From NCBI GenBank assembly GCA_021818045.1, contig JAKAFF010000048.1, forward strand, positions 1-8,672: a stretch of DNA of 8,672 nucleotides, read 5' to 3'. Below the pieces are notes generated by a model, which made no database searches, was not told the origin of the DNA, and saw nothing but the letters and a program-made list of their open reading frames with translations. The DNA comes from a bacterium (GTDB lineage Bacteria > Chlamydiota > Chlamydiia > Chlamydiales > SM23-39). Of this stretch, positions 1-6,438 are shown piece after piece (position 1 is the stretch's first letter; the number at the start of each line of letters is the position of its first letter). The translations under genes were made by a program, and so were the position numbers.

Positions 1-1928
1 ATCTCCGCGCAACCATCGGCAACATGGCTCCCGAATATGGCGCAACCATCGGTTTTTTCCCTGCAGATGAAAAAACGATCGACTACTTACGCATGACGGG
101 GCGCGATAGCAAACACATAGAGCTCGTTGAAAAATACCTCGAAGCGCAAGATCTTTTTGGCATTCCGAAACAAGGAGCCATCGACTACACAAAAGTCATC
201 GATTTAGACCTTGCATCGCTAAAGCCTTGCGTTGCAGGTCCCAAGCGGCCTCAAGATCGCATCATCCTTACCGACCTCAAGGCACAATTCCACGAATTAC
301 TCAAAGCACCACTTGAAAAAGGTGGCTATCATAAACCACAAACGCAGTGGCGCAAAACCGTCTATCTCCACGAAAATGGCGCTTTTACCACTGAAGCCCC
401 CCTCGATTCAGGAGGCACGACCGCTCCAGAAAGCGCGCACGCGATCTGGAGTGAAGAGGAGATGCTCACAAACCGCCCCTTCACCCATGCAATCACTCCA
501 CCTGGATACACAGAAGCAGTTCCCCTCAAAGGAGCGCTACGACACGGCACCATCGTCATTGCCGCCATCACCAGTTGCACCAACACAAGCAACCCTTTTG
601 TCATGATTGGCGCAGGGCTGCTCGCCAAAAAAGCAGTCGAAAAAGGGCTCACCGTCCACCCCATGGTTAAAACGAGCCTGGCTCCCGGATCGCGCATCGT
701 AACGGACTATCTACAAAAAACGGGCCTGCAACCATATCTCGATCAACTCGGATTTCAGCTCGTAGCTTACGGATGCACAACCTGCATTGGCAACAGTGGC
801 CCTCTCGATGCAAAAATTGAACATGCCATCAAAGAAAATGACTTAATCACGGCAAGCGTCCTTAGCGGCAATCGCAATTTTGAAGCGCGCATCCATAGCT
901 CTGTGAAAGCCAATTTTCTCATGTCCCCGCCCCTGGTTGTCGCCTTTGCATTGGCTGGTAGAATCGATATCGACCTCACCCACGAACCGCTCGGTCACGA
1001 CAAACAACACAAGCCCGTCTTCCTCAAAGACCTTTGGCCCTCAACAGAAGAGATCCACCGCACTCTTGAACAAGCCATCCAACCAGACATGTTTAAAAAA
1101 CGTTATACGCACATTGATCAAGATGCCCCAGTCTGGCAAAAAATCTCCTGCAAAAAAGGGGCTAAATACCCCTGGGATCCCAAAAGCACCTACATCCGAA
1201 AGCCCCCCTTTTTCGAAACTCAGCCTAGCATCCCATTCCACAATATGCGTCCCCTTGCGCTGCTTGGCGATTCGGTAACCACAGACCACATCTCCCCAGC
1301 TGGCGCCTTCGGCCCCGATACGCCAGCCGGCCAATACCTCCTTAAACAAGGGGTGAGTCCAGAAGACTTTAATTCCTACGGCAGCAGGCGTGGCAATCAC
1401 GAAGTCATGATGCGCGGCACATTCGCAAATGTGCGCATCCTCAACAAAATGGCCAAAGGCAAAGAAGGCGGCTTTACTGCGTTCATGCCAGATGGAGAAA
1501 TTTTGCCCATTTACGACGCCTGCCAAAAATACAAAAGCCAAAACATTCCCCTCATCATCTTCGCTGGTAAAGATTACGGCATGGGCAGCTCGCGCGATTG
1601 GGCTGCGAAAGGGACCGCTCTTCTCGGCGTTAAAGCAGTCGTTGCACAAAGCTTTGAGCGCATCCACCGCAGCAACCTCATTGGAATGGGCGTCTTGCCC
1701 TTGGAGTTTTTAGAGGACAATAGCTGGGAAACTCTGGATATCCGCGGCCACGAAACCTTTTCTCTTCACCTCCCCAAAAAACTCTCCCCAAGACAAGAAG
1801 TCCCTCTAGAATTTGGATCAAAAAAAGTCTCAATCCGACTATGTCTCAACACTCCCATTGAAGTGGAATACTATGAAAAAGGGGGCATTCTCCCCTACGT
1901 CATGCAACATCTCCATATACACAAATGA
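1..1928 (+). CDS. acnA: Aconitate hydratase AcnA (5'-truncated by window edge)
   Basis: Aconitase isomerises citrate to isocitrate via cis-aconitate in the TCA cycle, in the cytoplasm. The reading frame is open from base 3, and the residues before the first ATG (base 24) continue the family motif (ATIGNMAPEYGATIGFFP), so that ATG is internal and the true start lies outside the window. The three [4Fe-4S] cysteines are present: one in SCTNTSNP (codon 576-578) and two in GCTTCIGNSGPL (codons 774-776 and 783-785). Their spacing of 66 and 3 residues is the same as in E. coli AcnA. The C-terminal swivel domain follows, with LLGDSVTTDHISPAGAF, GSRRGNHEVMMRGTF and GKDYGMGSSRDWAAKG. About 640 residues are visible of a family length near 890. 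The last three codons and the TGA stop lie inside a palindromic repeat, so the extreme C-terminus (HIHK) is repeat-encoded. No lesion is seen; the gene looks functional. Classical Chlamydiaceae lack aconitase, whereas environmental chlamydiae have it. Confidence 0.97.
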   Translation, partial: LRATIGNMAPEYGATIGFFPADEKTIDYLRMTGRDSKHIELVEKYLEAQDLFGIPKQGAIDYTKVIDLDLASLKPCVAGPKRPQDRIILTDLKAQFHELLKAPLEKGGYHKPQTQWRKTVYLHENGAFTTEAPLDSGGTTAPESAHAIWSEEEMLTNRPFTHAITPPGYTEAVPLKGALRHGTIVIAAITSCTNTSNPFVMIGAGLLAKKAVEKGLTVHPMVKTSLAPGSRIVTDYLQKTGLQPYLDQLGFQLVAYGCTTCIGNSGPLDAKIEHAIKENDLITASVLSGNRNFEARIHSSVKANFLMSPPLVVAFALAGRIDIDLTHEPLGHDKQHKPVFLKDLWPSTEEIHRTLEQAIQPDMFKKRYTHIDQDAPVWQKISCKKGAKYPWDPKSTYIRKPPFFETQPSIPFHNMRPLALLGDSVTTDHISPAGAFGPDTPAGQYLLKQGVSPEDFNSYGSRRGNHEVMMRGTFANVRILNKMAKGKEGGFTAFMPDGEILPIYDACQKYKSQNIPLIIFAGKDYGMGSSRDWAAKGTALLGVKAVVAQSFERIHRSNLIGMGVLPLEFLEDNSWETLDIRGHETFSLHLPKKLSPRQEVPLEFGSKKVSIRLCLNTPIEVEYYEKGGILPYVMQHLHIHK

Positions 1929-2002
1929 GTTCAAAAGTTGGATTTTCGGCTGCGCCAAAGCGGCGCAGCCAAAAATCCAACTTTTGAACTCGTTTGTGTA
2001 TA
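1916..2002. repeat. 87-bp palindromic repeat, copy 1 (complete)
   Basis: Two 41-nt arms (1916-1956 and 1962-2002) flank a 5-nt loop AAAGC. The arms are reverse complements except at two positions, one of which would be a G-U pair in RNA. The outer ends are TATACAC / GTGTATA and the inner stem is GC-rich (GGCTGCGCC). The left arm is identical over 41 nt to the arms at 7364-7404 (inverted) and 8627-8667. The left arm encodes the end and stop codon of acnA. As RNA it would form a very long hairpin just past that stop and could impede transcription or protect the 3' end, but there is no U-tract, so it is not a canonical intrinsic terminator. The family is not recognised. Confidence 0.93.
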
Positions 2003-2006
2003 CCCA

Positions 2007-2035
2007 TTGACTTTAATAAATGTTTATTGCATCTT
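2007..2035 (+). promoter_or_regulatory. Possible weak promoter for the EEP-domain gene
   Basis: TTGACT (2007-2012) resembles a -35 box and is followed after 17 nt by CATCTT (2030-2035), a poor -10 (3 of 6 matches). It sits in the AT-rich gap between the acnA repeat and the next gene, where a promoter would be expected because the long palindrome separates the two genes. The call rests only on spacing and the -35 match. Confidence 0.25.
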
Positions 2036-2054
2036 GGCTCCTTCTTAAATTTTT

Positions 2055-2060
2055 AAAAGG
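2055..2060 (+). promoter_or_regulatory. Ribosome binding site supporting a GTG start
   Basis: AAAAGG lies 6 nt upstream of the GTG at 2067. No ATG occurs nearby in this frame, so this Shine-Dalgarno-like site decides the start. Confidence 0.55.
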
Positions 2061-2066
2061 TTTATC

Positions 2067-3191
2067 GTGTCTAGCGAAGTGCAAGAGGAATTTTGTGACC
2101 GTTTTTGTTTAAAAGCCTCTTCTTGGCTTGCGGAACCCTTTTGTTTTGCCTCTTATCTTGGGTATCGCTTAGTGGCTCCTCTAGACCCCACTAAATTTGA
2201 TAACTGCACATCTAAGACAAAAGAGCTAGCGCTGCGCTCGTTCATTGTTGCGGGAATCGGCAGCACCATCGCTCTACTCGCCCTATTTCCCTGGCAAGTG
2301 ACAATAGGCACATTAGCCATTGGCCTCGCAAGCCGCATCTTGCGTGCAGCAGGCTTTGCTTGTCAAAAAAAGGGATTTACCTATGTACGCGGCGAAGCAC
2401 CAGAGGTGCGACTAGATGGCCAAGCAAAAGTGCTCACATGGAATATTTTGGGTGCAGCAGGCGGCCTGCATTACGATCATGGAGGCGTCATCCCATGGAG
2501 AAATCGGATCGACAAAATTGTCGCTAAAATCACAGAAGAAAACGTAGATGTCGTCGTGCTGCAAGAAATTTATGATACAGCACTTGCTGAGCGGCTCATT
2601 CAAGAGCTTAAAAACCACTATACCCACATCTTTACCCATATCGGACCGAACGTCCACGGAAGCGTGGGAGGCGGCATGGTCTTTTCCAAGTGCGCCTTTA
2701 ACCGTTTTACAAGCGAATCTTTTACCAATAATAGTTGGCAGCTCAACCGCACCTTTACAACTTTAGACATCCTCGCAAATCCTGGGGACGCTGCCCCTTG
2801 TGCGCGCATCATAGGCACTCACCTCATCCACAACAGTCAAAGCGCAAGAGAGAGCCAAGTCGCACAAATCGTTCGAAGCATCGATCGACTACCACCTCTC
2901 CCAACCCTCTTAGTGGGAGATCTCAACTTGGAGCGCGACACTCCCCAAACAAGAGCCCTACTCGAGCCTCATTTCGAACACGGCTATATCGGCGAACAGC
3001 CTACATGCACGAACCGCCTCATTGAGCAATGGGATGGGAAGCCAAGAGCGGAGGAGTGGATCGACTACGCCTCTTTGTATCGCAACCAAATGGGAAGATT
3101 AGAAAATACCGACACCATTAAAACGCTTACGAACAACACACAAACGGCGCTATCGGATCACGATGGGGTGCGCACTACATTAGTCTTTTGA
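2067..3191 (+). CDS. Membrane-anchored endonuclease/exonuclease/phosphatase-family protein
   Basis: This is a predicted metal-dependent phosphodiesterase of the EEP (DNase I / sphingomyelinase / inositol-phosphatase) fold; the substrate cannot be told. The catalytic set is complete and in order over residues 118-374: TWN (N126), LQE (E167), THL (H252), GDLN (D285, N287), a WIDY aspartate (D333) and a terminal SDH (D364, H365). Before this domain, two hydrophobic stretches (about 58-74 and 77-89) are separated by a short turn containing Pro and Trp. The start is a GTG with AAAAGG 6 nt upstream, and there is no cleavable signal peptide. The hydrophobic hairpin suggests membrane anchoring and resembles the bilobed domain of chlamydial inclusion-membrane proteins, so an effector acting on host lipid, phosphoinositide or nucleic acid is possible; this is inference. 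The stop overlaps the convergent gene by 12 bp. Family call is firm, role open. Confidence 0.85.
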   Translation: MSSEVQEEFCDRFCLKASSWLAEPFCFASYLGYRLVAPLDPTKFDNCTSKTKELALRSFIVAGIGSTIALLALFPWQVTIGTLAIGLASRILRAAGFACQKKGFTYVRGEAPEVRLDGQAKVLTWNILGAAGGLHYDHGGVIPWRNRIDKIVAKITEENVDVVVLQEIYDTALAERLIQELKNHYTHIFTHIGPNVHGSVGGGMVFSKCAFNRFTSESFTNNSWQLNRTFTTLDILANPGDAAPCARIIGTHLIHNSQSARESQVAQIVRSIDRLPPLPTLLVGDLNLERDTPQTRALLEPHFEHGYIGEQPTCTNRLIEQWDGKPRAEEWIDYASLYRNQMGRLENTDTIKTLTNNTQTALSDHDGVRTTLVF

Positions 3192-4280
3192 GCTAATGAA
3201 TGCATCCCACTGCTCCCGAGTCATTCCAAATTGCTCAGGCTTGCAGATGGAAAAACCGTCATCCTCATCGCAATCCAGAGGATCTACTATGAGAACCTTT
3301 TCCGCATCTGTTACACGAAAATTATCTCTTTGAATATCCAAAGAAATACGGCAGCGTTTAGCAATCTGCACAATGTCTTTAAGTTGTGCATATAGCCGTA
3401 GGACGACAGGCTTTGTTGCATCATATACGGGCAATGCAAAAGGCACATATTGAGCAATACTCCATGGACAAAGTCCTGCTTCACTGATCAGCTCGTGCCT
3501 CTCCTTTCCCACCATATCACCACGTTCGAAAAAAGTGTCGTTAACAGCAGTATAGGAAGCCAACTCGCTCCTCATCTGCTGGTGATAAAATTTAGATGCA
3601 CATCTAACGCGTTCCACTAACTTTTCTGGATGAGAGACTTCTCCTGCAGGTGAAGATCCAGACGGTTCTACTACCCGAGGAAATCGGAACACCTTCTGCG
3701 GCTGGCCAGAAGAATCGTTTATGAGAAACACATGGTTATTGTCCCCGCACCCCAAATATTGGCTTAATACAATCTCCTTTCCATTAGACAAAGTCACACC
3801 GATCCCTGGCAACACACCGCTCAACTGCCCGCCTGACACCAACGGACTAATGCGTTTATTCACAGCATCAAATTGTTGCATAAATGAAGAGTTCCTATAC
3901 TCCGCCAACAAGTGAGGCGCCAGCGATTTGCGTGGGGCCGGCGGACAAACCCGGCGTGCATTCAGAAAATGGGTAGCACTTGCTGCCGCAGCCGCTGAGT
4001 CTCTCGCTGAAGAACAAACAAACCCCTGCTCATCTGGAGTTACAAGAGGCAGAGGCAGAGGCAGAGGCAGAGGCAGTGACGGAACGGGCACTGTTGAAGC
4101 CGAAAGCCGCAGACGGCGAGGAGACGAGGCTCCGTCCGGCAAAGCTCCCTCGAACAGCCTCCTTATTCCCTGATGAGGGGCACCAGGAGGTGTTACATCC
4201 CCTAAAGACGAAGAAGATTCAAAACTAGATGGCAAAAAACCGGAACGACTCGAAGCAGATCCCGCTGAAGGAATAGACAT
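3180..4280 (-). CDS. Ser/Pro-rich protein with degenerate kinase-like C-terminal domain (putative effector)
   Basis: No close family is recognised. Residues 1-130 are rich in Ser, Pro and Ala and look disordered, with an LP dipeptide repeat at about 69-79 encoded by a hexanucleotide repeat. From about 165 the sequence reads like a small protein-kinase fold. It has a glycine-rich loop (LGCG, 176-179) followed by HVFLI, a candidate ATP-binding lysine K196 in KVFRFP, and a catalytic-loop-like D-x4-N (D315 to N320, SLDIQRDNF). VLIVDPLD then stands where a DFG motif would be (D333, with Pro-Leu replacing Phe-Gly). The protein ends 33 residues later, so the usual activation segment and most of the C-lobe are absent, as in minimal or atypical effector kinases. 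The ATG start has a weak AGG 6 nt upstream. The gene lies 59 nt behind the thioredoxin gene on the same strand, so co-transcription is plausible. A disordered Ser-rich N-terminus without a Sec signal fits type III secretion, but that is inferred. The CDS is secure; the kinase assignment is moderate. Confidence 0.72.
   Translation of the reverse strand: MSIPSAGSASSRSGFLPSSFESSSSLGDVTPPGAPHQGIRRLFEGALPDGASSPRRLRLSASTVPVPSLPLPLPLPLPLVTPDEQGFVCSSARDSAAAAASATHFLNARRVCPPAPRKSLAPHLLAEYRNSSFMQQFDAVNKRISPLVSGGQLSGVLPGIGVTLSNGKEIVLSQYLGCGDNNHVFLINDSSGQPQKVFRFPRVVEPSGSSPAGEVSHPEKLVERVRCASKFYHQQMRSELASYTAVNDTFFERGDMVGKERHELISEAGLCPWSIAQYVPFALPVYDATKPVVLRLYAQLKDIVQIAKRCRISLDIQRDNFRVTDAEKVLIVDPLDCDEDDGFSICKPEQFGMTREQWDAFISSKD
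4045..4076. repeat. Hexanucleotide tandem repeat (AGAGGC)x5 inside the kinase-like gene
   Basis: Five perfect AGAGGC units plus AG occupy this stretch. On the coding (minus) strand they give alternating Leu-Pro codons. Gain or loss of a unit adds or removes one Leu-Pro pair without changing frame, so copy number can vary between strains while the protein stays intact. Confidence 0.9.
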
Positions 4281-4339
4281 AACAACCTATCAATAAATTT
4301 TATGAAGATTGTAATATAAAACTCACTTTTTTTTCAGCA

Positions 4340-5110
4340 TTATTTTTTCAGAAACTGGGATATCTTCGTTTTAAAATCTTCTTTGTTCATAAATCCCACA
4401 CTTTTCATAACCGGGGTCTTTTGTCCCGGTTTAAAAAACAAAATAGTGGGAAGCCCCGTAATCCCGAATTGCTGAACGAGCGCACCTTGTGAATCGGAAT
4501 CGATTTTCGCAAACACGATCCGATCCCCATATTCCCCATTCATCTCTTCAAAAATAGGCCCCATCATGCGACAAGGATTACACCAGCTGGCATAGACATC
4601 CACGATCAAGGGTTTTTTAGATGCCCCGATAAATTGATCCACATTATCTTGCGTAATTTGAACAATCTCTGCTGATTGAGCTGCCACCTCGACAGATTTT
4701 GCCTTACAGGTGAGGGACAGATCTTGAAATGTCTCTTTCAAGCACTGTAAATTGGTCTGAAAAATTTGCGCCCCCTCTTTGGAATACTTATCCCAAACAG
4801 GGCTTTCGTAAATTTTACGCAAAGCAGCGATCTCTTCTGCGGTAAAAGCATCTCGATAAGGCTTGCTAAATTTCTCGAAAAAAGGTCCTTCGGAAAAACC
4901 TTGGCGGAACTTGGCCACAATTTCTGCAGCATCCACTTGTTTTTCCCCTTGCATGGTCACATCCATTGCAACCATATCAAGCAAAGGCTTGGCCTGATCA
5001 GATAAAAATGTCTTTTCTAAAATACACTTCAAATCCCGGCTAACACCAGCCCCTTCTTCACCAAAACAACATGTTGCAGCAAACAGAAGATAAAAAGACC
5101 ATCTGATCAT
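4340..5110 (-). CDS. Exported DUF2059-thioredoxin fusion protein
   Basis: This is a predicted thiol-disulfide oxidoreductase acting outside the cytoplasm. The chosen ATG gives 256 residues and a good signal peptide (MIRWSFYLLFAATCCFG, about 1-17). The open frame extends 45 nt further upstream to a TTG and includes another ATG (5120-5122), but those starts spoil the short basic n-region. Residues about 45-130 resemble DUF2059 (pattern FTAEEIAALRKIYESPVWDKY). Residues about 150-256 form a thioredoxin domain with active site WCNPC (C177 and C180) and the cis-proline loop TGLPT (P221). The dipeptide Asn-Pro replaces the usual Gly-Pro, which should change the redox potential. Candidate roles are disulfide reduction or isomerisation among cysteine-rich envelope proteins, which fits an organism with cysteine-containing outer-membrane proteins. 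It follows the cold-shock gene by 85 nt, with a G9-containing hairpin in the gap. Family call is firm; direction of the reaction is unknown. Confidence 0.88.
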   Translation of the reverse strand: MIRWSFYLLFAATCCFGEEGAGVSRDLKCILEKTFLSDQAKPLLDMVAMDVTMQGEKQVDAAEIVAKFRQGFSEGPFFEKFSKPYRDAFTAEEIAALRKIYESPVWDKYSKEGAQIFQTNLQCLKETFQDLSLTCKAKSVEVAAQSAEIVQITQDNVDQFIGASKKPLIVDVYASWCNPCRMMGPIFEEMNGEYGDRIVFAKIDSDSQGALVQQFGITGLPTILFFKPGQKTPVMKSVGFMNKEDFKTKISQFLKK

Positions 5111-5169
5111 AACCCACCCCATTGAGCCGAAACAACGTTCGGCCGCAACAAACAAATCTGATTTAACAT

Positions 5170-5188
5170 TGACCCCGGGGGGGGGTCA
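5170..5188. repeat. Short perfect hairpin with a nine-base G (C) homopolymer
   Basis: TGACCCC and GGGGTCA form a 7-bp stem around five more G residues, so the plus strand carries nine consecutive G (5177-5185). It lies between the cold-shock stop codon and the thioredoxin start. The hairpin could attenuate read-through between them, although no U-run follows on the minus strand. Homopolymers of this length are prone to slipped-strand length change. Confidence 0.75.
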
Positions 5189-5195
5189 TGCACAT

Positions 5196-5402
5196 TTATG
5201 CGATCGTTACATCTGTGGCTTCTGGCCCTTTACGTCCGGGAGCCTCTACGTACTCGACTAATTGGCCTTCTCGCAAAGCGCGCACATCGCCCTTTACGTT
5301 CTTTGCATGCACAAAAATATCTTTACTACCATCTTCTGGAGTAATAAATCCAAAGCCTTTCTGTTCATTAAAAAACTTCACTCTTCCTTTAGACTTTTCC
5401 AC
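5196..5402 (-). CDS. CspA-family cold-shock protein
   Basis: This is a small cytoplasmic single-stranded nucleic-acid-binding protein (RNA chaperone) of 68 residues, the normal family length. It is a single cold-shock domain with RNP1 (KGFGFI, residues 15-20) and RNP2 (DIFVHA, 28-33), preceded by the typical KGRVKFFNEQ opening. The start is a GTG with AGGAAG 5 nt upstream; no better start exists in frame. Which paralogue (cspA, cspC, cspD and so on) cannot be told. It is the second of four same-strand genes, 127 nt downstream of the peptidase-like gene, which leaves room for its own promoter and leader. Confidence 0.95.
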   Translation of the reverse strand: MEKSKGRVKFFNEQKGFGFITPEDGSKDIFVHAKNVKGDVRALREGQLVEYVEAPGRKGPEATDVTIA

Positions 5403-5407
5403 ACGTA

Positions 5408-5413
5408 CTTCCT
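5408..5413 (-). promoter_or_regulatory. Ribosome binding site for the cold-shock gene (GTG start)
   Basis: AGGAAG lies 5 nt before the GTG at 5402 on the minus strand and fixes this non-ATG start. Confidence 0.65.
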
Positions 5414-5529
5414 AATTTATATTGGTTGCTGAACAGGCGACCGGAACCCTTAACTCTTGCGCTTTTACAAGCCAGAAAAACAGTACTCCTCTACCTGAAA
5501 AACGTCCACTCCATCGGAATGGCTTCCCA

Positions 5530-6330
5530 CTACCCGTGGGACAGCTCCCATGGTAACGCCCCCTCGCAATTTTGTAAAGAAGACACTGAAAATGCCGTAT
5601 ACCACCGAAACCGACACCCAGCCAAAACCTGACAAATCGCGTCGCCCAAAGAACCTAGCTCGCAAAATTGGCAAAGCCCGCAATTAGAATCAAATAAAAG
5701 AATCTTATCCTCACAAGTAGAAACAGCGATACAATGATTTCGTCGACAACTTTCCGACAAAGAAGAATAACCAATCATAATCAGTTGATTTGGTTGACGC
5801 CTCAAAGCCACTCCGATTGTAGCCCTATCCAACACTACAGGATCCGCAAAGAGAGCCGCCACTGCGTAATCACACGGATACCTGCCCACTAGAACATGGA
5901 AATATTGCTGCATTGCCTCTGCATTCAGCTCCAACGGCTCCCGCACACCTTGGGTCATATACCAGCAATGCTGATGCATCGAAAAAGAATGGGCCGTCTC
6001 TCCAAACTCAGGGTCGCTTGCCACCGCCTCCAGAATTTGCGCACAAGAGTGAGCCAACATAAAGGGGCGCTCCAACAAATACTTCACAAAAAAAAGCGTT
6101 GTCCCAAAACAATGAGCATCTGGTTGATCTGGCCATAGTTTTTGAAAGCGAGCCTGCGACAATTGTGCATAATGTCGACAATAGTGACACTCCTCGACAT
6201 AAAAATTCAGCCTCCTATCATCCCGATCCACCATCCGCTCAAACGTGCGCCATGCTTCGCTATCGGCATATCCAGCTGCTGCGCAGCAGAACACAAAAAA
6301 CATCTTTTTGATTTGTCTATCAAAAACCAT
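5530..6330 (-). CDS. Putative exported papain-like (C58/YopT-like) cysteine peptidase
   Basis: No named protein is recognised. With the ATG chosen here it has 266 residues and a signal-peptide-like start (MVFDRQIKKMFFVFCCAAAGYA). The frame extends 15 nt upstream to a TTG, and an ATG at 6303 would give a shorter n-region. A catalytic triad typical of clan CA peptidases can be read: Cys74 in HCFGTTLFF, His199 in NHCIAV, and Asp214 in LLFDSNCG. The spacings (125 and 15 residues) are close to those of the YopT/C58 triad (119 and 16), and the Asp-x-Asn step after a hydrophobic strand is a C58 feature. The protein is unusually cysteine-rich (about 17 Cys), including CHYC and CGLC, so disulfides or metal binding outside the cytoplasm are likely. 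No classical Shine-Dalgarno is seen before the ATG. It heads the minus-strand run. The gene is convincing by length, signal peptide and codon use; the peptidase call is inference. Confidence 0.68.
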   Translation of the reverse strand: MVFDRQIKKMFFVFCCAAAGYADSEAWRTFERMVDRDDRRLNFYVEECHYCRHYAQLSQARFQKLWPDQPDAHCFGTTLFFVKYLLERPFMLAHSCAQILEAVASDPEFGETAHSFSMHQHCWYMTQGVREPLELNAEAMQQYFHVLVGRYPCDYAVAALFADPVVLDRATIGVALRRQPNQLIMIGYSSLSESCRRNHCIAVSTCEDKILLFDSNCGLCQFCELGSLGDAICQVLAGCRFRWYTAFSVSSLQNCEGALPWELSHG

Positions 6331-6438
6331 ATGAATTGAATGCAAAAAAAGAAGGAAGCATACTCCACCTACTTGAATCCATCAACTTCTTCTGCAAAAA
6401 AACAAATTCTTTAGTATAACGCTTCCTTATATCTACCC

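Noticed and set aside
1041..1667. Long open frame (208 codons) on the minus strand inside acnA
   Set aside because: It lies wholly opposite a well-conserved aconitase coding region and shows no recognisable domain; it is a shadow of plus-strand codon bias.
1916..2002. Canonical rho-independent terminator for acnA
   Set aside because: The hairpin is far longer than usual, has no U-tract after it, and recurs as a dispersed repeat; a termination effect is possible but not shown.
5414..5420. TATAAA before the cold-shock gene as a -10 box
   Set aside because: It is so close to the start that transcription would begin within the ribosome binding site, and no -35 stands at proper spacing.
5525..5541. 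Hairpin TCCCAC/GTGGGA at the stop of the peptidase-like gene as a terminator
   Set aside because: Only 6 bp, overlaps the stop codon, and no T-run follows on the minus strand.
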